Shown: piece by piece, positions 16,407-26,500 of the stretch
Layout: every line of letters starts with the position of its first letter
Position numbering within the stretch: position 1 is the first letter of the stretch
Assembly: GCA_041391925.1 (NCBI GenBank)
Contig: JAWKNA010000007.1
Span: 1-64,000 of the forward strand
Length of the DNA stretch: 64,000 bases
Source: JBPOFM01 sp041391925
GTDB taxonomy: Bacteria > Bacteroidota > Bacteroidia > Flavobacteriales > Flavobacteriaceae
Direction: 5' to 3'
The notes under the pieces: generated by a model
What the model was told of the DNA's origin: nothing
What the model saw: only the letters and a program-made list of their open reading frames with translations
The model's database searches: none
Translations under genes and position numbers: made by a program

Positions 16407-17870
16407 ATGCAAAAAACTACTATAATCGAAAGACTTTTTATTGGATTGTGTTTGATTGTTCTGTGCATATCAGAACAGACAAATGCCCAAATAGTCATTG
16501 GTACACCTAATCTGGGTTTTAGTCAGGCTTGTGCCAGTGCATCGTTTAATACCTATAATGTAACATTTGTATTTTCTCCACAATCTGCATTAGGTCCAAC
16601 AAATCAATTTTCTATTGAAATGTCCGATGCAGATGGAAGTTTTTCTAATTCTACGATTGTATTTACCTCAAATCCAGGAGCAATCACTACCTCACCAGCA
16701 ACATTGAGTTTTTCTTTGCCAACCACAACCGCTGGAGAAGGTTATAAGCTAAAGATAAAAAGTACAGCTCCAGTAGCAAGTAGTTCGGGTTCTGTGGCTT
16801 TTGCGGCATATTATAAAGCTCAGGATAGTCCTTTCACTATCAATAATTTGGTTTCTACAGGTGCTTATTGTACAGGTGGAAGCTATTTGCTAACTATAGA
16901 TAATCCAGGACATGGTGATAACGATTCTCCATTGAACTATCCTTCACTCACTTTTAATTGGTATAAAGAAACAGGGCCAACAACATCTGTTTTCGTTGCA
17001 GAAGGTAATACATTAACGGTCACTCAGGAAGGAACATATTTTGTTGAAACAAATTATGGTACCTGTACTTCCGATTCATTTTCAAATCGTGTAACCATTA
17101 GTGAAGCAGTTTCCGGAGAAGCAAATGCTACCATAGTATCGAGTCTTGGTAATCCTTTTTGCCCAGATCAAGGCATGACAACTTTGAGCACATTGGGCGG
17201 AAATAGCTATCAATGGTTTAAAGATGGTGTGCTTATTCCAGATGGTACAGAACAAATGTACCAAACTGATGAATCTGGTACATATTCTGTTCAAGTGGAT
17301 TTAGGAAGCTGCCAAGCTTCAGGCTCCATCATTTTGGAGAGTGAAGGGTTTAACAGTTCCATCGATGTCCCAGAAACCAATATGGTGGAAGAAGGAGACA
17401 CTTTAACCATTCATGTTACAACCGATGCTTCCAACCCAGAGTTTGAATGGTATTTGGATGGAAATATAATTTCAGGAGCTAACACAAGCACTTTTGAAGC
17501 TACACAATATGGGGACTATAAAGTAATTGTATATCAGACATCTGGTTGTATTGTTTCCAAAGAATTGGTTTTTTCAATCACGGAACCAATCGAACAATTC
17601 CCGGATGTAGGAGATATTCCAAACTATATAAGCCCGAATGGCGACGGTATTAATGATACGTGGCAAATTCCACTACAATATGTAAGTGGTACCAATACCG
17701 AAGTGATGATCATGACCAATCAAGGAAAAGTAGTACTCCAGACCAATGATTATCAAAATAATTGGCCAGAGGACCAATCGAATGTAACGGGTATTACACT
17801 TGTTTTTTATTATATCATAAAAGCACCAAACCAAAAAGAAAAAAAAGGCTCTATAACTGTAGTTAAATGA
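16407..17870 (+). CDS. sprC: SprC-like secreted protein with gliding-associated (CHU_C) C-terminal domain
   Basis: The 487-residue protein has a signal peptide (1-27, ending QTNAQ), then three or more Ig-like beta-sandwich units. Two show the pattern YQWFKDGVLIPDGT and FEWYLDGNIISGAN, as in PKD/Ig-like domains of adhesins. The C-terminal 90 residues begin PNYISPNGDGINDTWQIP and match the gliding-motility-associated type B T9SS sorting domain (TIGR04131). In Flavobacterium johnsoniae the order sprC-sprD-sprB-sprF is known, and this gene holds the first place. The sprD-like gene starts one base after its TGA. The symbol is assigned from domain content plus synteny. Confidence 0.75.
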   Translation: MQKTTIIERLFIGLCLIVLCISEQTNAQIVIGTPNLGFSQACASASFNTYNVTFVFSPQSALGPTNQFSIEMSDADGSFSNSTIVFTSNPGAITTSPATLSFSLPTTTAGEGYKLKIKSTAPVASSSGSVAFAAYYKAQDSPFTINNLVSTGAYCTGGSYLLTIDNPGHGDNDSPLNYPSLTFNWYKETGPTTSVFVAEGNTLTVTQEGTYFVETNYGTCTSDSFSNRVTISEAVSGEANATIVSSLGNPFCPDQGMTTLSTLGGNSYQWFKDGVLIPDGTEQMYQTDESGTYSVQVDLGSCQASGSIILESEGFNSSIDVPETNMVEEGDTLTIHVTTDASNPEFEWYLDGNIISGANTSTFEATQYGDYKVIVYQTSGCIVSKELVFSITEPIEQFPDVGDIPNYISPNGDGINDTWQIPLQYVSGTNTEVMIMTNQGKVVLQTNDYQNNWPEDQSNVTGITLVFYYIIKAPNQKEKKGSITVVK

Positions 17871-17871
17871 T

Positions 17872-20460
17872 ATGAAGATTTATTTATTGGCGATAACGGT
17901 CTTTTTCTGTTCCCTACAGACGTTCTATTCTCAAGAAGAGGATGGAGCCATTACACTTGCATTGCCAATACGTAATTCATTGACATACAATCAGTATGCT
18001 GTTCACCCAGCTTTTAGTTTTGTTAGGGAGCAGGATAAATATATCAGTATCACCAACAAAAGAGAGTGGGTACAGTTTGAAGATGCACCACAGACCTATT
18101 TGGTTAGTTTTTCAGGAAGGTTTGAGGAAAATATAGGAATGGGAATTGGATTGTTTCAGCAGAATTATGGCGTATTGACCACTTTTGGTGGCGTATTGAA
18201 TTTTGCCTACAACATTAGAGTACAAAGAGATAGCAATCTAACCTTCGGTCTCAATCTTGGAGCTTTTAAAAGCGGTATCAATGAGGGCAGAGTTGTGACA
18301 AATTTTCCCGATCCGACTTTGGAAAATATTCCATCCAGCTTTTTGCTGACCTTAAATCCAGGGATCAACTATGGAACAGGTTTTTTGGATTTTGGGGTGT
18401 CACTCAATAATCTTGTGCTTCATAATTCGTCCGAGGTTATTTACGATAAACCAGAAAAAATTATTCAAGCCCACATGATGTATACCGGTTATATGGACAG
18501 TTCAGGGTTTTTTGATGAAAGTAAGTTTTCAGGATTGATAAAGTCAGAATTTCGAAAAGATAAAACAGTTCTTTCGGGAATCGCTATGTTAACTGTGCCA
18601 AAAGGAATTTGGGCTCAAGTTGGTTACAATAATCTATATGGAGCTTCAGGTGGATTGGGACTTAATATTACAAAGGAAATTTCGATAGAATATAATTTTG
18701 AAAAAGCTCTTGGAGATCTTACCGATTTTGGCCCTTCCCACGAAATCACATTGGCTTACAAATTCAAAAACAACCAAAATTTCGATTACGCTAGAGAAGA
18801 TGAAATGAGTGCACTCATTTCAGGTGAAAAAAGAAGAAAACCCGTTTCTGCAGCTTCAAAACTTAAAGCCGAAGAAAATAGAAAACTTGCAGCAGAAGCA
18901 AAAGCTCAAGCTAAATTGGAAGCAGAAGCGAAAAAAGTAGCAGAAGCAGAAGCGAAAAAAGAGGCTGAAGCAAAGGCTAAACTAGCGGCAGAAGCCCAGG
19001 CAAAACTAGATGCCGAAAACAAGGCTAAAGAAGAAGCCCAAGCCAAGTTGGAAGCTGAAGCTAGGGCCAAAGAAGTAGCAGAAGCCAAGGCTAAAATTGC
19101 AGCAGATAACAAAGCGAAAGCAGAAGCTAAAGCCAGAGCTGACGCTGAAGTACAAGCTAAAATAGATGCCCAAAATAAAGCAAAAGCGGAAGCAGAAGCC
19201 TTGAGATTGGCAGAAGAAGCAAAAATGAGACAGGAAGCTGAAACTAAAGCACGATTGGAAGCTGAAAAATTAGCTGCAGAGACACAGGCTAAAATTGAAG
19301 CTGAAGCCAAAGCAAAAGCTGATGCTGAAAAAGCAAGGTTGGCCCAAGAAGAAAAAGACAGATTAGAAGCGGAAAGACTTGCTGCGCAAGAACAAAGTAG
19401 GTTAGAAGCCGAGGCCAAAACAAAAATGGAAGCCGAAAAGTTGGCGGCAGAAACACAGGCACGAATTGAAGCTGAAGCTCAAGCCAAATTGGCAGCAGAA
19501 AATAAAGCCAAGGCTGAAGCAGAAGCACAGGCAAAATTAGATGCAGAATCAAAAGCCAAAGAAGCTGAAAATAAAGCGCCAATCGCAAACGATGATATCG
19601 CCATTTCAATGAATTCAATTGAAAAATTAGCAGACGATTCTGAGCAAAGACAAACAGAATTGTTGACAAAATATCGCCAAGCAATAGCCAATAAAAACCA
19701 AGACCTTAAAGATCTAAAAGAAGAAAATGACTTAAGCGACAAAGGTATTTATATGGAGCCAAAACCTTTCAAAAGCCTAACAGAAGAGAATAAGGCTTTA
19801 GAAGCGATAAAAGCGGATTTGGATGAAGCCATAAACACACGCAATGAACGAATTAAAGAGTTGGAAGATTTATATGATGAAAGAGTCAGAATTGCAACAA
19901 TGGAAAACGATACAGTCAATCTATATTACCAAAAATCCATCAAAAGATTAAAAGCGGAACAATTGACCGCAATTCAAACAAGATCTAATTTGACATCAAA
20001 CTTGGAAGATATTAAGGAAGCTACCGAATTTGAGAGAAGACGTCGCATTAAGCGTGCTGCTTATGATAATGAAGAGGACCGTTATCGTCAAGATAGGGCA
20101 ACTTTAAGTATCCTTAAACAGAACACCTCTTTGAGTTCAACACCACTTAAATCAGAGGATTTTGATTTTGGTGAAGAGCAAGGCAATAATATCCAGATTC
20201 TAAAGAATGTGAAAAATGTTGACAATGGATATTACATGATTGTTGCCGTTCACAATGATACGGAAAAAAGAGATGAATTTGTTAAAAAAGCAATTGAATC
20301 AGGACGCAGGGACATTGATTTCTTCTATGATGTCAATACGAGCAAATACTATATTTATTATCAAAAATTCGACAATATTGAGCAAGCTAATGAAGCATTG
20401 AAATCAAAAGGAAGCAGGCCATATAATGCCAAGCTATCCATAGTTAAAATAGAAAATTAA
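17872..20460 (+). CDS. sprD: SprD-like protein: PorP/SprF-type barrel plus long Ala/Glu/Lys coiled coil and SPOR-like tail
   Basis: The 862-residue protein has a signal peptide (1-20). Residues about 25-310 are a PorP/SprF-type outer-membrane beta-barrel (NQYAVHPAFSFVREQDKY, GFLDFGVSLNNL). Residues about 325-570 are built of A-E-A-K-A-type repeats predicted to form a very long coiled coil, followed by more charged helices (575-740). The last about 90 residues (ILKNVKNVDNGYYMIVAVHND and onwards) resemble a SPOR/peptidoglycan-binding domain. The protein may bridge the outer membrane and the cell wall. It lies between sprC (1-base gap) and sprB. SprD is needed for normal SprB function in F. johnsoniae. 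Confidence 0.78.
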   Translation: MKIYLLAITVFFCSLQTFYSQEEDGAITLALPIRNSLTYNQYAVHPAFSFVREQDKYISITNKREWVQFEDAPQTYLVSFSGRFEENIGMGIGLFQQNYGVLTTFGGVLNFAYNIRVQRDSNLTFGLNLGAFKSGINEGRVVTNFPDPTLENIPSSFLLTLNPGINYGTGFLDFGVSLNNLVLHNSSEVIYDKPEKIIQAHMMYTGYMDSSGFFDESKFSGLIKSEFRKDKTVLSGIAMLTVPKGIWAQVGYNNLYGASGGLGLNITKEISIEYNFEKALGDLTDFGPSHEITLAYKFKNNQNFDYAREDEMSALISGEKRRKPVSAASKLKAEENRKLAAEAKAQAKLEAEAKKVAEAEAKKEAEAKAKLAAEAQAKLDAENKAKEEAQAKLEAEARAKEVAEAKAKIAADNKAKAEAKARADAEVQAKIDAQNKAKAEAEALRLAEEAKMRQEAETKARLEAEKLAAETQAKIEAEAKAKADAEKARLAQEEKDRLEAERLAAQEQSRLEAEAKTKMEAEKLAAETQARIEAEAQAKLAAENKAKAEAEAQAKLDAESKAKEAENKAPIANDDIAISMNSIEKLADDSEQRQTELLTKYRQAIANKNQDLKDLKEENDLSDKGIYMEPKPFKSLTEENKALEAIKADLDEAINTRNERIKELEDLYDERVRIATMENDTVNLYYQKSIKRLKAEQLTAIQTRSNLTSNLEDIKEATEFERRRRIKRAAYDNEEDRYRQDRATLSILKQNTSLSSTPLKSEDFDFGEEQGNNIQILKNVKNVDNGYYMIVAVHNDTEKRDEFVKKAIESGRRDIDFFYDVNTSKYYIYYQKFDNIEQANEALKSKGSRPYNAKLSIVKIEN
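18843..19580 (+). repeat. Ala/Glu/Lys-codon repeat tract inside the sprD-like gene
   Basis: About 740 bases encode imperfect repeats of 5-6 residues, such as KAEAEA, AKLEAEA and AKLAAE. The degenerate repeats create long open shadow frames on the opposite strand that are not genes. Confidence 0.85.
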
Positions 20461-20541
20461 AATAGAAAATAACTGAGGCCCCAAATTCTTTTTTTGAAAA
20501 TGCCCCTTGGAGAAAAAAGAAAAACAAAAAACCAACATGCC

Positions 20542-23500
20542 ATGAAAAAACCTACTTTTTCAAAAATCGTCCTTATAGTCTCATTCTTGCTATTAGGCCT
20601 TCAATCGATTGCCCAAAATTATGTGCCATTTACACCTCGATTCAATCAAGATTTAAGAGGTGACATTGTGTTAATTGGAAATAACATTTTAGGACCGGAC
20701 AATAATGCTTTCAATGATAATACCGTGTATAATCATACTGTTGATATGCAATATATTGATATCGACGGAGACGCATCGACATTTAGTTCTTCAAGTGCAG
20801 ATTTGGACATTGCAAACCCTAATTGTTATCAGATAAAGTACGCTGGTCTCTATTGGGGAGCTGTTACAAGTGGAGCAGAATCCATAACCCATGTAAAGTT
20901 CAAAGGACCATCAGGAGGTTATAATGATGTTGTGGGAACTGTCATATATGATGCCAATGGAACTGCTACAGGACAAAGCTTTCCGTATTCATGTTATGCA
21001 GATGTTACGTCAATTGTGACTAGTTTAGCAACTGACTTAGGAACATACACGGTGGCCAACGTGTCTTCGGCAGAAGGAGCTACAGGCACATTTGACCCTT
21101 ACAATGGTACTGGATATTCTGCAGGTTGGTCTCTTCTAGTGGTTTATGAAGACCCGACACTACCTGGAAAATCCATTACAAGTTTTGACGGATTTAGTGC
21201 CATCAGCAGTTCGGTAAATGTGGATATCCCCATTTCTGGATTTAGGACCATTCCGGCACCAGCACCCGTGAGAGCTAATTTTGCTTTCGCAACATTAGAA
21301 GGTGATAAACCAATCCATAATGACCGCTTGGTTCTTAACGGTGTGCCAATGTCTGCAGCGGATAGACCTGCCAACAATTTTTTCAATAGTTCAGTTACGC
21401 AATTGAGCGCACTTCCTGTCAATAATAGAAATCCCAATAGTACTAACACATTGGGATTTGATACAGGTGTGATGGTCGTGCCAAATCCTGGTAATACAGT
21501 GATTGCAAATGATGCAACATCAGCTACAGTGCGTCTGGAAAGTGATCAGGACGTGTACTTTCAGTATTTATTTGCTTTTGCGGTAGAAATTATTGAGCCA
21601 AATATCGTTTTAACCAAGATAGTGGAAGACGATATGGGAAATAATATCGGTGGCCAAACTGTAGGATTGTCACAGCCGTTGAATTATGTCATTGGTTTTC
21701 AAAATACCGGTAATGACAATGCAACAAATTTTCAAATCAGGGATGTTTTGCCCATTAATATCATTTTCAATTATCCTACAGATTTGGTATTGCCTCCAGG
21801 TGTCACAGTTGCTAGTTACAATCCTGCAACAAGGGAAATCATTTTTAATATTGAAGATTATTTGGTTGAAGAAAATGACCCTGTGTATGAAATAAGGATT
21901 GAAGTCATGACTGTGGAAACTTGTAGCCAACTTGCCGATGCTTGTTCAAATATTATAAATAATCAAGCATTTGCATCCTATAGTGGATTTTTTAATCCCA
22001 ATTATCATATTACCGATGACCCTAGCTACAGTAGTAATACGGGCTGTTTGATTACGCCTCAAGCCACTAATTTTTTAGCGGATTTGGATGATTGTACTTT
22101 CGAAGAAGATATTTTGCTATGTGGAAATAGTATTCAATTGACAGCAGCAAATGGCTATGATGCTTACTCTTGGTCAACAAATCCATCAGGAACTCCGGTC
22201 ATTGGAACTTCTCAAACAATTACAGTTACTGCCACTGGCACTTATTATGTTCATAATACAGCAGCAGCGCCTTGTCAATCGATTGTGCAGACTTTCAATG
22301 TGTCACTCTTTGGTGGAAATATTGCAAATCCTGTCATTCCATATGCTGATCAGGTAGTTACTTGTCCAAACGATGGAAAATTGTTGCCACTTATATTTTT
22401 ATGTGGTGCCAATGATTTTAGGGATATTCAGACCAACATCGCTGGAGCATCCTCAATTATTTGGGAACAATTGGACGAATCAAGCTGTGCAGCTGTCACT
22501 GATCAGGATTGTGCCAATGAAAACCCTTCCTGTACTTGGAACACTGTTGGGACTGGCCCCAACTTTACGGCCAATACTGCGGGACAATTTAGATTGACCA
22601 TTAATTATTCAGGAGGATGTTTTAATCAATTTTACTTCAATGTTTATCAGAATTTATTGAGTCCAACAGTTACTGCTACGGATATAATCTGTACAACTCC
22701 TGGAAGTATTACGGTAAGTGGAGTGCCATCTGGTTATGAATACAGCTTGGATGGTGTTACATATCAGTCTAGTAATGTATTTTCAGTTTCAACTCCAGGT
22801 ATTTATACAGTTTATATAAGACAAGTAAATGCACCTACAAATCCATGTGTCTTTACCGTTCCGGATGTTCAAATCAGAGCGCGTAATTTTACGGTTTCGA
22901 GTATTGTAGAACAGCCGCTTTGCCATGGAGATAAAGGAAGTATCCATTTGGCAGCCAATGATGCGGATCCACAATATTTCTTTTCATTATATAATGGTGC
23001 GACATTGGTTAACAGTATAGGTCCGATAACAGCGAACAATCATACGTTTGCCAATTTAAACCCAGGAACCTATACTGCTACGGTAGAAACAGAAGATGGG
23101 TGTACCTATTCAGAAACAATAACAATCATAAATCCACCTTTATTGACAGTTACGGCAGCAATTACTGTTCCACTAACTTGTAACGATGGGGAAATTACTG
23201 TATATCCCGTTGGAGGAACTCCTCCATATTTCTATTTTGTCAATAGCACTACTGTGTTCCAAACAGTTCCTGAAATCATTGTCACAAGTCCTGGAGTCTA
23301 TAATATCACAGTTGTAGATTCAAATAACTGTAGTGCAAGTACCTCTGTAACGGTCAATGATATACCAGCACCTGCATTTACTATTTCATCAACAGACATT
23401 GCATGTTCAGGAGCCAATACGGGAACCATTACTATCAATGTAACCAATGCCAATGGAAATAGCTTGCAGTATAGCATAGATGGAGGATCAACCTTTTTCA

Positions 23501-26500
23501 GTTCTCCAGTATTTACTGGTCTTGGAGTAGGAAACTATGATGTAGTTGTACAATATACTACTGGGACTTCAGTATGTTTAACAAACCCTGAGACTGTTAC
23601 CATTACATCGGATTCACCAGTCTCTGGAACAGCTACCTTGACAACACCGTATTCCTGTACCTCCAGTGGAATTATTACTGTTACTGGGGTAAGTGGAGGA
23701 ACCCCTCCGTATACTTATAGTATTGATGGTGTCACATTTCAATCTGGAAACACATTTACAAACTTAACAAGCGGAACTTATACCGTTACCATCAAAGACG
23801 CTAGTGGTTGTACCAATATTTCTGGTGTTATCACAATAGTTCCATTAAATCCTCCAACGGATTTGACAATTACTAGCTCACCAGTAACCTGTCCATCCAA
23901 TACATCTGATGTTACAATAACTGGAGTCAGTGGAGGAGTTGCACCTTTACAATATCAAATCATTGCACCAACTTCGGCCGCAACAGCATATCAGGCATCC
24001 AATGTTTTTGCAGGATTGCCGCCCGGAACTTATACTTTTCAAGTAAAAGATGCTAATGAGTGTACGTATAGTGAATCCTATACCATTGCTCCATTAACAC
24101 CATTAACGGTAAGTACGATATTGACCAAGGATTTGGATTGCACATCCGCTCCGGATGCCATCATCACAGGAACTATTTCTGGTGGCTCTGCACCTTTTAC
24201 ATATGCTGTTTCCATCAATGGAGGTACATATACATCATTGGGGTCTACAAGCTCTCCGTTTGTATATTCTACAGGAACTGCTGGAACTTACCAATTTCAA
24301 ATCACTGATGCCAATGATTGTATAGCTGAATCTGGTGTGCAGACAATTATTCCTATTACACCACCTGCCTTAAGTTTGGTAACCCAAACCCAACCTATTC
24401 TATGTAATGGAAACGAAAATGGAGCCATTCAGATTACAATTGATCCAAATGCTGGCACAGCGCCTTTTGTGATTAATGTTCATAATGACACTACAGGAAC
24501 TGATTATGGTACACAGACCACTGGCTTACCTGCAGGAACATATACAATCACAGTTACTGATGCCAAATCTTGTACTGCAAGCGATACTATCATCATTGAT
24601 GAGCCTGACCCAATTTCAGTAAATTACCACACTATTGACATTACCTGTAATGCAGGTGGAGTTTCTCAAGGGTCAATCATTATCGATGGAGTCACTGGAG
24701 GAACCGCTCCTTATAATTATTTTGTTACTGGAAGTAATGGGTATTCAAATTCGGAACTGAATGCGACTGGTTCAACCTCTGTGAGTTTTGATGTGGTAGA
24801 TTTTGGTTTATATCAAATTAATATAGTTGATGCAAATGGCTGTTCTGTATTATTTCAAAATGTTTTGGTGGCATCGCCTCCAACCGATTTGGATATTAAT
24901 ATTACAACTACTGTAGACTGTCTTACTGGGGGAGAAGCTGTAATCAGTATTGGATCATCGTTACCGAGTGCTGGGCCATTTTATTTCAGTATCTATCAAG
25001 GACCAATATCAGTATATCCAAATCCACCAGGATCTTGGATACCTGAAGATTTCCCTGGAAGCCAATCGGCTACTTTTACAGGATTGATACCAGGTGTTAC
25101 CTATACATTTATTGTGTATGATGCCTCGACTAATTGTAGTTATTATGAGCCTGCCACAACTCCAATTCCTACCAATTCCACATTGACGGCAACTGCTGTG
25201 AATGTGAATAATATATCCTGTAATGGTAGTGCAGATGGGAATGTTTCTTTCACTGTGAACAGTATTTATGGCTCTTCTACAAATATCACGTATGAAATAT
25301 TTGACTCATTATCATTGATTACTACTGGTATTAGTGGTTCTGGCATAGTTCCTGCAAATGGTTCTTTTCCAGTATCAAACTTAGGACCTTTACCTTTTGG
25401 TAATTATTTTGTATTGATTAGCGAAACGTCTGGTCCAAATTCTGGTTGTAGTATCATCACTGTTCCTTTTAACATTACAGAATCTGCAATTCCATTAAGT
25501 TTGACCGTTTCAGTCAATCAAAATGCAAATTGTAATCCTAATTCTGGAGTCATCAGCGCGATTGGACATGACGGGACTGCACCATATCAATATCAAATTA
25601 CCACCACTCCAGCGTCTCCGCCTGCAACAGACCCATCATGGGCTTCCGCAAGTACCTTCAATATGGATGCTGGAAGTTATTACGTCCATGTTTTGGATGC
25701 CTATGGTTGTATTGTTACGAGCCCAGTTGTGGTTTTGCCAAACGATCCTTCTCCGATAATTTCAGCGACAGTTACCAATCAATGTACTGCAATTGAAGGC
25801 GATTATGAAATCAATGTTATATTGACTACTTCTGGAATCCTACCATATAGTTTCAGTATTGATGGTGGTGCTTTTCAAACACGCGTGCCGCCATTTACAA
25901 TTTCCAATTTGACATCAGGAACGCATACTGTAGAAATACAAGATGCCAATGGCTGTGGAAATTTGGTTTCTGTATCGATTGCACCTCCATTGGATTTAAC
26001 TCCAACTGTCACTGCCATTCCAACGTGTAATGATGATGACGGTGTGATAACTATTTCTGGAACAGGAGGAACAGGTTCTTATACATATTCCATAAACCCA
26101 AGTCCTGCCTCAGTAAGCTTGACCGGCAACGTATTTTCTGGTGTACCATCCGGAATATATACAGTAACAATTACTGATACAACAACTTTGTGTACTGAAG
26201 AGGTAACCGTTTCTCTACCAACTGCAATCTCACCGACATTTACCACAAATCCTTCAAGTGTCACATGTTTTGGAGATAATTCAGGATCATTTGAGATAAA
26301 TGTCAATGGGTATTCTGGAGCTTATACCTATGAGGTATTTGATAGCTTAGGTACATCGGTAACAGGGATTATTTCTGCTAACACTTCAATAAATCCAGAA
26401 ACAGTAACTGGAATGTCGGCAGGCACATTTACTGTGGTTATCACAGAAACAGCCAGTCCTTTCTGTTCCGCTACCTCTACGGTTGTAATTTCTTCTCCAG

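Noticed and set aside
18906..19742. Long minus-strand frames (up to 170 codons) opposite the sprD-like repeat tract
   Set aside because: They arise from the Ala/Glu/Lys codon repeats read in reverse, giving Ala/Ser/Phe/Leu-rich low-complexity translations. There is no promoter and no family likeness.
20494..20541. sprB start at 20494
   Set aside because: The 16 extra residues are charged and precede a normal signal peptide that starts at 20542.
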